Source: Panulirus ornatus
Lineage: Eukaryota > Arthropoda > Malacostraca > Decapoda > Palinuridae
Assembly: GCF_036320965.1 (NCBI RefSeq)
Contig: NC_092262.1
Coordinates: forward strand, 8,625,741-8,689,740
Reading direction: 5' to 3'
DNA: 64,000 nucleotides
Part shown: piece after piece, positions 37,054 to 46,195 of the stretch
Numbering within the stretch: the first letter of the stretch is position 1
How the letters are laid out: every line of letters begins with the position of its first letter
Translations under genes and position numbers: made by a program
Notes under the pieces: model-generated
What the model saw: the letters and a program-made list of their open reading frames with translations, nothing else
Databases searched by the model: none
What the model was told of the DNA's origin: nothing

Positions 37054-39692
37054 CATGTACGACAATGCACTACGACGGTCTCTTCTCTGAGAAACGTAAG
37101 GTATTGCCTCCCAGTTAAACAAAAACGACTGTACGTAGCATCAGAACGGCTTTTTTCCAATGATGTCTCACCAGCTGACATACGTCAGCACCTCACAGCC
37201 TGGCGCATTGGCACGTCCCTTCCTGATACACGGCGGCAGATCACTCCAAGACAGACGAAGACGCATGACACATCATAACGAGCGAGTCATTCCCTAACAC
37301 ACAACGGTGTCTTACTGCCACGCGCCGGGTTTAATCTCTCTCTCTCTCCCTCCATAGGGTGCTACAGCCCCTCACTCCCCGACACAAAACTATGGCCTCC
37401 CGGCTGATAATACCCTGAGGGCACAGCGCTCCCAAATTCTCCCTACCCTGACACAAGTCGGAGAGGGAGGGTCCCAGTCTGCCACATACCGTCATGTCAA
37501 TCATTTATGTCGGTGGTTCACGCCTCGACTCGACGAAGATTTACCTCTTATCAAACGTACACATGAAGGAGGTACCACCCTCCTTGACTCGACGAAGGTT
37601 TACCCCACTATCAAACTTACACATGAAGGAGGTACCACCCTCCTTGAGGCAAGACACTTGAGTGCTGTCATGACGGCTTCCTCCCTCCCTCTTGCGATGT
37701 CAGCAGGCGACTGAGGGTGACGTGGTCCTCGACGTTGGTCGTAAGGTCATCATATCCAACCCGTTGTTTGACTGGAATTCTGGAAATGAACGGTGTCTTA
37801 ATTTCCATTTCAATTTAAACACATTAAGGCATATCTTTTATTAACATTAAGTTGAATTACGACATGTTTTATAAAACATCTACCAGTGTTTATGTGTGGG
37901 TCATGATACAGATTAAGTCATGGGTACACTAAGTTAATCTATTATCATCCATCTTTAGATTTATGCTTAAAATTGGTGGCAACTGTGAGGCCAAAAGCCT
38001 CTCACTAGCAATGTTATCCTTACAATTCTTGTTCTGTGAAACTTTAGGGTAAACAAGATGCAATTGTATGTCATCATTTACCAGCACAAGGAGCTTCAAA
38101 AGCTGGTCTCTTATTGTTTGTATACTACAATACAAAACATAGGTAGTCATTATTCCAATGTTGAGCTAAACTAGTAATTGACACAAACAACCATATAACT
38201 GTAATAACCTATATGGCGGCGTAAGACGTTCCAAAAGACTGTGAGCAATTAAAACGAGTCGTAATATAAACCAAAGTTTCTGACTAATGACTTCAATCTA
38301 TATTTTCTTGCTGTGGGAACTACAGAGTTGTCTACACCTCCATGTTCACCTATAGTTGACCAGTCATTCACCTGTGGTTACAGCCAATGGTCTCCCATAA
38401 CTCATTAACCTGGCTATAAACAAGACCACTTTTTATAGAGCAATCAACTCTAAGTGGAGAACACGAAGCCGGCAGATTACGTTTGTTTTGTTGGCTTCTA
38501 CAGCCATCGACCTATGAGGAAGGTCATTAGGTCCTACAACCCTATCTGATATACGATTAAAGTCACCCCTAAATACCTATTCTAATAAAGAATAATAGAA
38601 GAAATAGACAAAGTATAATTTATATATGATAAAGATAAATCTAATTATGAATAATGAGAAAAGATTTTTTGGGTATTGAGGCAACGTGGCGGCAAACACA
38701 GCCCAGTCGGCACAGCAGCCACAGTTGCAGTTGACCCAAGAGTGAGAAGAGATAGGACAGACGAAAGATAGTCCTCCACCACGACATGCACATAGATGAT
38801 AATTTATTCGTAGATCCACCGGCTCAACACCATGGAGCAGCTGACCCGGAGGATAACCACCTCCCCTCAAGGCCGACCGTCTAATGTGTGGACATGTCCA
38901 CCTACCATGCGATCAGCCCAAGTAGGAGGAGCAGCTTCACACCGAAGCCAACATCGCCACAGAAAACAACCCACGAACCACCTTACATCATCTGGATCAA
39001 TTCTGTTTCTCTTAGCAAGACAATAGTACTCGAGTTGTCCCAGAGTATATTGACAATGTTAAAACAGATTTCTTTGTTGTTGAAATAATCTACTGAATAT
39101 ATCCGGCCGCCATGACCAGGATAAATCAATTGCCCAGATATTTCCGCAACCTGTTTCGTCATCTTATCAGCAAATCACCACCCACTAGTTTCCTGATCGT
39201 TTCAACATGCCCAGACCATCCATCAATGACCTTCCTGATTAGGAAAGGATTGTGGGAGGGCGAAGGTCCTTGCCCTGGTCGCATGACCCCAATACAAAAT
39301 CAGCATTTTTTCGTTCTTAATAGATGGTCTATCACCACTACCTCCCTACAGGGCCAGTGGATGGCTTACCCGAGTCCAAAATCTGGGGTGACAAACCACT
39401 CCACATAATAGGGAAAAAAAAAAACACTAGCTTCCCCCTCAAAAAAAAAATCACGCAATTGTTTTATACAAAAAAGGGTTTCATGGCGGAGCCAGCCACG
39501 CAAAGGTCAGATGAAGTTCTCCTTCGGACACCCGTTAACGAAATGTCTTTTCTGCACAAAACGACCTTATAATAGATACTGATCAACAATAACTTTCCAC
39601 AAACCTTGAAAATAAGTCGAGGGTAGCGCTAACGCAAGGAGGATGAGGTACACAACCTAACTCTTGAAAGAATGGCTACAGCTCTGTACATT
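37054..39692. repeat. Duplicated block, copy 2 (with 1.25 kb deletion)
   Basis: Same orientation as copy 1. After 39140 (CAATTGCCCAGATATT) the alignment jumps to copy 1 position 5265 (CACCTGTTTCGTCA). The missing part is the C-terminal half of Jockey ORF1 plus most of the endonuclease. The residue pattern AIDLSW is still readable just before the jump and the ORF1 N-terminal NPFLI region just after it. That shows copy 1 has the ancestral arrangement and copy 2 a deletion. Confidence 0.85.
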
Positions 39693-39773
39693 TCGGTCCG
39701 TATCTGGCGTGCGTCTGTCAGCAACTGAGTTTTCATTTACCCCAAATGTATCAACCAATCAACCAGCAGCAAA

Positions 39774-40047
39774 CTATATGACGTGCCCAAGGCTCCGCCC
39801 TGTTCATGACGTCATCCGGGTAGCTCAGGGCAGCAACCGTACCTTATGATCTGCTCTCTGAATGCTTTAGGCAGGAAAATGCGACAGAACTTCAATGTAT
39901 GAAGGTAGACGACATGTCCAGAGCGAGGAGAAAAAGGCCTCCGTGAGCGGAAGAGGCGCCAAACAGCAGATCATAAGGTTGGGTTGCTGCGTTGAGCTAC
40001 CCTGGTGACGTCATGAGAAGGGCGGAGCCTGGACATTGCTATTAGTC
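39774..40047. mobile_element. Inverted-repeat element, MITE-like (~275 bp)
   Basis: Left arm 39774-39858 and right arm 39963-40047 are reverse complements apart from scattered mismatches and a small gap. Both carry GGCTCCGCCC, ATGACGTCA, GGTAGCTCA, GCAGCAAC and CCTTATGATCTGCT in mirrored order. About 100 bp separates the arms. The size and long terminal inverted repeats suit a non-autonomous DNA transposon, or a fold-back element. A target duplication is not obvious, and the right side runs into (CA)n(TA)n. Confidence 0.65.
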
Positions 40048-40054
40048 ACATAGT

Positions 40055-40149
<95 letters not shown>
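40055..40149. repeat. (CA)n(TA)n microsatellite
   Basis: (CA)n at 40055-40075 runs directly into (TA)n at 40076-40149. The TA part abuts a SINE 3' end (TTTGCCATTTCCCGCG on the plus strand), so it is probably the SINE tail. Confidence 0.95.
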
Positions 40150-40152
<3 letters not shown>

Positions 40153-40202
40153 CCATTTCCCGCGTTAGCGAGGTAGCGTTAAGGACAGGACAGCCTTAGA
40201 GG
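40150..40202 (-). mobile_element. SINE 3'-end fragment
   Basis: GCCATTTCCCGCGTTAGCGA and GGTAGCGTTAAGGACAGGAC are the reverse complement of the SINE 3' end seen in full at 62266-62499. It is cut off at about 40202, where LINE sequence begins. Confidence 0.75.
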
Positions 40203-41575
40203 GCATGTGTACGAGTAGGAAGAAAGTGATTGGTTCTCAGTGAATGTAGGTTTGCGGCAGGGGTGTGTGATGTCTTCATGGTTGTTTAATTTGTTTATGG
40301 ATGGGGTTGTTAGAGAGGTGAATGCAAGAGTTTTGGAGAGAGGGGCAAGTATGCAGTCTGCTGTGGATGAGAGGGCTTGAGAAGTGAGTCAGTTGTTGTT
40401 CGCTGATGATACAGCGCTGGTGGCTGATTCATGTGAGAAACTGCAGAAGCTGGTGACTGAGTTTGGTAAAGTGTGTGAAAGAAGAAAGCTGAGACTAAAT
40501 GTGAATAAGAGCAAGGTTATTAGGTAGAGTAAGTTTGAGGGACAAGTGAATTGGGAAGTAAGTTTGAATGGAGAAAAACTGGAGGAAGTGAAGTGTTTTA
40601 GATATCTGGAAGTGGATTTGGCAGCGGATGGAACCATGGAAGCGGAAGTGAGTCACAGGGTGGGAGAGGGGGGTGAAAGTTCTGGGAGCGTTGAAGAATG
40701 TGTGGAAGGCGAGGACATTATCTCGGAAAGTAAAAATGGGTATATTTGAGGGAATAGTGGTTCCAACAGTGTTATATGGTTGCGAGGCGTGGGCTATATA
40801 TAGAGTTGTGCGGAGGAGGGTGGATGTGTTGGAAATGAGATGTTTGAAGACAATATGTGGTGTGAGGTGGTTTGATCGAGTAAGTAATAATAGGGTAAGA
40901 GAGATGTGTGGTAATAAAAAGAGTGTGGTTGAGAGAGCAGAAGAGGGTGTATTGGAGTGGTTTGGACACAAAGAGGATGTATGTGTCAGAGGTGGAGGGA
41001 AAAAGGAGAAGTGGGAGACCAAATTGGAGGTGTAAAGATTGAGTGAAAAAGATTTTGAGTGATCGGAGCTTGAGCATGCAGGAGGGTGTAAGGCGAAGGA
41101 ATAGAGCAAATTGGAACGATGTGGTATACTGCGGTCGACGTGCTGTCAATGGATTGAGCCAGGGCATGTGAAGCGTCTGGGGTAAACCATGGAAAGTTTT
41201 GTGGGGCCTGGATATGGAAAGGGAGCTGTGGTTTCGGTGCATTACGCATGACAGCTAGAGACTGTGAACGAATATGGCCTTTGTTGTCTGTTCCTGGCAC
41301 TGCCTCACTTGGGAAAGGGGGGTAATGCTATTTCGTATGTGGCAGGGTGGTTACGAGAATAGATGAAGGCAGCAAGTATGAATATGTACATGTGTATATA
41401 TGTGTATGTCTGTGCATGTTTATGTATATGTTGAAATGTATAGGTATGTATATGTGCTGTGTGTGGGCGTTTATGTATATACATGTGTATGTGGGTGGGT
41501 TGGGCCATTCTTCGTCTATTTCCTTGCGCTACCTCGCTAATGCGGGAGACGGCGATTAAGTATGATATATAAAAC
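40203..41575 (+). pseudogene. LINE copy L1 (RTE-like): RT C-terminal half and 3' UTR
   Basis: The plus strand starts inside the reverse transcriptase (ATGTGTACGAGTAGGAAG, coding for CVRVGR). It continues through the motif C region (GCTGATGATACAGCGCTGGT, ADDTALV) near 40400, the KSKVIR region near 40515 and EEVKCFRYLEVDLAADGTME at 40590-40640. Then come VVPTVLYGCEAWA near 40760-40800 and WFGHKEDV near 40960. TAG and TGA codons and frameshifts break it (for example near 40378 and 40527). The 3' UTR from about 41170 ends in GCGCTACCTCGCTAATGCGG near 41527, followed by TATGATATATAAAA. RT class is inferred from the EN-RT order in related copies and the microsatellite-type tail. Confidence 0.85.
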
Positions 41576-41708
41576 CGATAAATACATTGAACCATGAGAT
41601 AGCTAAGATAAAGGGTAACTAAAGAAAATATAGTCGTTTTCTATCATGCAGGCAGCTAGTAGAGAAAATGGTTATAGCTACCCTTTGCATGGGTGACTAT
41701 TGTGTGTA

Positions 41709-41741
<33 letters not shown>

Positions 41742-42458
41742 ATTGGTACTTAACAGCACGTTTTTTAATTTACTTGCGTGCCGTCCGTACTTATCTTACT
41801 TTTTGTGAATTCTTACCTCCTAAAACCAATGTGTTGCCAGGGACTAGTGGGTAAATATAATGAAGTATAGAACGGTGGGCCAAAATGACCACAGTTATTG
41901 GTGTAATTACAAGGCCAATCTCATTTATGTTTAATCTTTATTCAGCAGTTAGGTCTCAATCTGATAAAGAATAATGCAGTTATTATGTCTACCGCATATC
42001 TAAGAGCATGTATTGCAAATGTGCATGAATAGGTAACGCATGGAAAGGTACTCTTTTCTTTTCTGGCGTCCACTTTTAAGTCATTTCTATATTTCTATCG
42101 GACCTGCTGAAGGTAGTGACTCGTGGAATGCTAAAGATAATATCTATTTTCTGTTTATGATTGTCTAGTCCACTTCACAATGAATAATGTCTTGTCTTTG
42201 CATGATAACAAACATCGTATCCACTATAAGGTTCTTTAGCATGTTCATATTTTACAGTTTCTGGGGGGTTCCCCCCCCAGCAAGTGTGTTGTGCGACACT
42301 GGAACTCCGAATTTAGATATGATAGATGTAGATGAGTGAAGACATGTAGCCATTAGCGGTATTGTGGGGAGATTAACACAGTGTCAGTTGCGAGGTTTTT
42401 AGACTTTTGTGGTAGATGGTGCCATCCACTGGTATATATATATATGTGTGTGTGTGTA
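41576..42458. other. Spacer with no gene; (GT)n tract
   Basis: No supported open frame. A GT-rich microsatellite lies at about 41700-41738 and a short TA/TG tract at 42432-42457, next to the SINE 3' end that begins at 42459. Confidence 0.6.
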
Positions 42459-42681
42459 TTCATATTATTCGCCATTTCCAGCGTTAGCAAGGTAGCGTTA
42501 AGAACAGAGGACTGAGCCTTAGAGGGAATATCCTCACTTGGCCCCCTTCTCTGTTCCTCTTTTGGAAAATTAAAAACGAGAGGGGAGGATTTCCAGCCCC
42601 TCGCTCCCTCCCCTTCTAGTCCTCTTCTACGACACGCAGGGAATACGTGGGAAGTATTCTTTCTCCCTTATCCCCAGGGAC

Positions 42682-42686
<5 letters not shown>
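42459..42686 (-). mobile_element. SINE, near full-length copy
   Basis: Written on the plus strand, this is the reverse complement of the family consensus. It runs from CGCCATTTCCAGCGTTAGCA through CAGAGGACTGAGCC, GGAAAATTAAAAACGAGAGG, GGATTTCCAGCCCC, TACGACACGCAGGGAATACG and GGGAAGTATTCTTTCTCCC to CCCCAGGGA. TA-rich sequence lies on both sides. No tRNA, 7SL or 5S head could be identified by eye. Confidence 0.85.

Positions 42687-42742
<56 letters not shown>
42687..42742. repeat. (TA)n microsatellite
   Basis: A pure AT dinucleotide run lies between the SINE and the Penelope-like fragment. It is exactly at the outer 3' end of the Penelope-like sequence. Confidence 0.97.
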
Positions 42743-42746
<4 letters not shown>

Positions 42747-43617
42747 AAGGATCACAATTTTGCGCGTGATCAAGATATTCCTATGAGTCCACGGGAAAAT
42801 GAAACACGGTAAGTTCCCAAGGGCACTTTCGTTTAATAATCACATCATCAGGGGAGACACAAGAGAGAAATATAACAGTCAGTTGATATACAACGAAGAG
42901 ACGAAGCTAGGACGCCATTTGGTAAACATGTGATTGTCCAAGACAGACAACGAGCGTTCATAAACATCATTTTACAAATTTCATCAACAATAAAGTTATC
43001 TAATTTGTATAGACCATCACCATCATTAAGATAATAATTCTTTGTGTATTTGATAATAGAAGATTCAATGATATTTCTCGTGGTAAAACAGTTAGACTTA
43101 ATAACTAAAAAGCATTACTCCAGGCAGTACAATAATCATAGTTTTTAACGTGATTAAACAAGGCATTTGATTCTTGTCCCGTTCTTATACTATATTTATG
43201 TTGCTTAAGTCTAACAAAAAGATCCTTACCAGTCTGCCCAACAAAACTTATCACAATTTCTACATGGCACTTTATAGATGCATCCAGGAGATTTTCTGGT
43301 GAATTCCTGATTAAGGTATTCTTTCTAATACTATTGTTGCTGAAGGCAATATTTACATTAAAGGATTTAAGCAACATGGGAAGTAAAGTAAAATTATTAT
43401 TAAAAGGGAGAACTAAAAGATTCTTGGTGTCAATGGGAGGTTTGAGCTCAACTCTATAAAATGATCTCTTTGCTATCTTAAGGGATTTATCACTGAAAGA
43501 TCTAGGGTACTTTAACTTAGATCCAATAGAATATATTTTCTCAAACTCATCATCAATAAACTCTGGACTGCAAATACTTGTGTGAGGAAGTACCAGGAGA
43601 GACTGAGTGTAGAATGG
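42743..43617 (-). pseudogene. Penelope-like retroelement: C-terminal RT edge, GIY-YIG endonuclease and 3' end
   Basis: The minus-strand frame (within 43105-43600) reads KNLLVLPFNNNFTLLP, then LLKSFNVNIAFSNN and LIRNSPENLLD. In a shifted frame comes CIYKVPCRNCDKF and, back in the first frame, VGQTGKDLFVRLKQHKYSIR and FNHVKNYDYC. This is the linker plus GIY-YIG endonuclease of Penelope-like elements: the cysteine pair, GQTG in place of the YIG-type strand, R..QH. Downstream (43100-42960), RNIIESSIIKYTKNYYL and GLYKLDNFIVDEIC match their usual C-terminus. The remainder to 42743 is 3' UTR. The element is 5'-truncated (no RT catalytic motifs) and frameshifted. Confidence 0.8.
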
Positions 43618-43650
43618 AATATATATATATATATATATTTTTTTTTTTTT
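43618..43650. repeat. (TA)n plus T-run, tail of LINE L2
   Basis: (TA)n at 43618-43638 followed by T at 43638-43650 directly precedes GCTTTGTCGCTGTCTCCC, the reverse-complemented LINE 3' end. Read on the minus strand this is an A-run and (TA)n tail. Confidence 0.9.
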
Positions 43651-44925
43651 GCTTTGTCGCTGTCTCCCGCGTTTGCGAGGTAGCGCAAGGAAACAGACGA
43701 AAGAAATGGCCCAACCCACCCCCATACACATGTATATACATACGTCCACACACGCAAATATACATACCTACACAACTTTCCATGGTTTACCCCAGACGCT
43801 TCACATGCCCTGATTCAATCCACTGACAGCACATCAACCCCGGTATACCACATCGATCCAATTCACTCTATTCCTTGCCCGCCTTTCACCCTCCTCATGT
43901 TCAGGCCCCGATCACTCAAAATCTTTTTCACTCCATCTTTCCACCTCCAATTTGGTCTCCCACTTCTCCTCGTTCCCTCCACCTCCGACACATATATCCT
44001 CTTGGTCAATCTTTCCTCACTCATTCTCTCCATGTGCCCAAACCATTTCAAAACACCCTCTTCTGCTCTCTCAACCACGCTCTTTTATTTCCACACACCT
44101 CTCTTACCCTTACGTTACTTACTCGATCAAACCACCTCACACCACACATTGTCCTCAAACATCTCATTTCCAGCACATCCATCCTCCTGCGCACAACTCT
44201 ATCCATAGCCCACGCCTCGCAACCATACAACATTGTTGGAACCACTATTCCTTCAAACATACCCATTTTTGCTTTCCGAGATAATGTTCTCGACTTCCAC
44301 ACATTCTTCAAGGCTCCCAGAATTTTCGCCCCCTCCCCCACCCTATGATCCACTTCCGCTTCCATGGTTCCATCCGCTGCCAGATCCACTCCCAGATATC
44401 TAAAACACTTTACTTCCTCCAGTTTTGCTCCATTCAAACTTACCTCCAAATTGACTTGACCCTCAACCCTACTGTACCTAATTACCTTGCTCTTATTCAC
44501 ATTTACTCTTAACTTTCTTCTTTCACACACTTAACCAAACTCAGTCACCAGCTTCTGCAGTTTCTCACATGAATCAGCCACCAGCGCTGTATCATCAGCG
44601 AACAACAACTGACTCACTTCCCAAGCTCTCTCATCCCCAACAGACTTCATACTTGCCCCTCTTTCCAAAACTCTTGCATTCACCTCCCTAACAACCCCAT
44701 CCATAAACAAATTAAACAACCATGGAGACATCACACACCCCTGCCGCAAACCTACATTCACTGAGAACCAATCACTTTCCTCTCTTCCTACACGTACACA
44801 TGCCATACATCCTCGATAAAAACTTTTCACTGCTTCTAACAACTTGCCTCCCACACCATATATTCTTAATACCTTCCACAGAGCATCTCTATCAACTCTA
44901 TCATATGCCTTCTCCAGATCCATAA
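43651..44925 (-). pseudogene. LINE copy L2 (RTE-like): RT, C-terminal domain, 3' UTR
   Basis: One of the best kept copies. Minus strand, from 44923: MDLEKAYDRVDRDALW (motif A), then GLRQGCVMSPWLFNLFMDGV (motif B), LLFADDTALVADSCEKLQKL (motif C), then NKSKVIRYS and EEVKCFRYLGVDLAADG, TMLYGCEAWAMDRVVRR, WFGHMERMSEERLTKR and SGRPNWRWKDGVKKIL. A single A-to-T change creates TAA at 44531-44533, where sister copies have AAA. A one-base loss near 44080 shifts the frame inside NKKSVVERAEEG. The element is 5'-truncated just before motif A. The 3' UTR occupies about 43651-43860. Confidence 0.9.
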
Positions 44926-45599
44926 AATGTTTTTATCGAGGATGTAAGGCATGTGTACGTGTAGGAAGAGAGGAAAGTGATTGGTTCCCAGTGAATGTAG
45001 GTTTGCGGCAGGGGTGTGTGATGTCTCCATGTTTGTTTAATTTGTTTATGGATGGGGTTGTTAGGGAGATGAATGCAAGAGTTTTGGAAAGAGGGGCAAG
45101 TATGCAGTCTGTTGTGGATGAGAGAGCTTGGGAAGTGAGTCAGTTGTTGTTCGCTGATGATACAATGCTGGTGGCTGATTCATGTGAGAAACTGCAGAAG
45201 CTGGTGACTGAGTTTGGTAAAGTGTGTGAAAGAAGGAAGTTGAGAGTGAATGTGAATAAGAGCAAGGTTATTAGGTACAGTAGGGTTGAGGATCAAGTTA
45301 ATCGGGAGGTAAGTTTGAATGGAGAGAAACTGGAGGAAGTAAAGTATTTTAGATATCTGGGAGTGGATCTGGCAGCGGATGGAACCATGGAAGTGGAAGT
45401 CAATCATAGGGTGTGGGAGGGGGCGAAAATTCTGGGAGCCTTGAAGAATGTTTGGAAGCCGAGAACATTATCTCGGAAAGCAAAAATGGGTATGCTTGAA
45501 GGAATAATGGTTCCAGCAGTGTTGTATGGTTGCGAGGCGTGGGCTATGGATAGAGTTGTGCGCAGGAGGGTGGATGTGCTGGAAATGAGATGTTTGAGG

Positions 45600-45643
<44 letters not shown>

Positions 45644-46195
45644 AGAGGTGGAGGGAACAAGGTGAAGAGGGAGACCAAATTGGAGGTGGAAGGATGGAGT
45701 GAAAAAGATTCTGAGTGATCGAGGCCTTAATATACAGGAGGGTGAAAGGAGTGTAAGGAATAGAGTGAATTGGAACGATGTGGTATACCGGGGTCGACGT
45801 GCTGTCAATGAAATGAACCAGAGCATGTGAAGCGTCTGGGGTAAACCATGGAAACTTTCGTGGGGCCTGGATGTGGAAAGGGAGCTGTGGTTTCGGTGCA
45901 TTATACATCGACAGTTAGAGTCTGAGTGTGAACGAATGTGGCCCTTGTTGTCTGTATTCATGGCGCTACCTCGCTGAAGCAGAAGATAGTGATGCTGTTT
46001 CCCCGTGGGGCGGGATAGTGACAGGAATGGATGAAAACAAGCAAGTATGAATAGGTACATGTGTATGAATGTAATGTCTGCGTATGTGAATGTATATGTT
46101 GATATGTATATGTATGTAATGTCTGCGTATGTGAATGTATAGGTTGATATGTATATGTATGTATATGCATGTATATGTGATATGTGATAGAGTGT
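44926..46195 (+). pseudogene. LINE copy L3 (RTE-like) with internal (TA)n
   Basis: The plus-strand frame within 44844-45665 is open from FYRGCKACVRVGREES through GLRQGCVMSPCLFNLFMDGV, LLFADDTMLVADS and EEVKYFRYLGVDLAADG to DVLEMRCLRTI. There a (TA)n tract (45602-45640) replaces about 165 bp. The frame reopens as MSEVEGTR. The C-terminus (NWRWKDGVKKILSDRG) follows in another frame, then the 3' UTR with CGCTACCTCGCTGAAGC near 45963 and TATG-rich tail to about 46195. It is head to head with L2, forming a large inverted repeat. Confidence 0.88.
45602..45640. repeat. (TA)n inside LINE reading frame
   Basis: AGGACAATATAT begins the tract and ATATGTCAGAGG ends it. In intact copies the left flank is ACAATATGTGG and the right flank is GGATATATGTGTCAGAGG, about 165 bp apart. 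The tract therefore joins two native ATAT seeds. Confidence 0.95.

Noticed and set aside
40495..41109. 204-codon minus-strand frame rich in S, T, F and H
   Set aside because: Antisense of the RT in L1. The same antisense peptide recurs with every LINE copy.
42459..42686. tRNA-derived SINE head
   Set aside because: I could not find convincing A-box and B-box sequences at the 5' end (region CCCTGGGGATAAGGGAG on the sense strand), so the origin of the head is left open.
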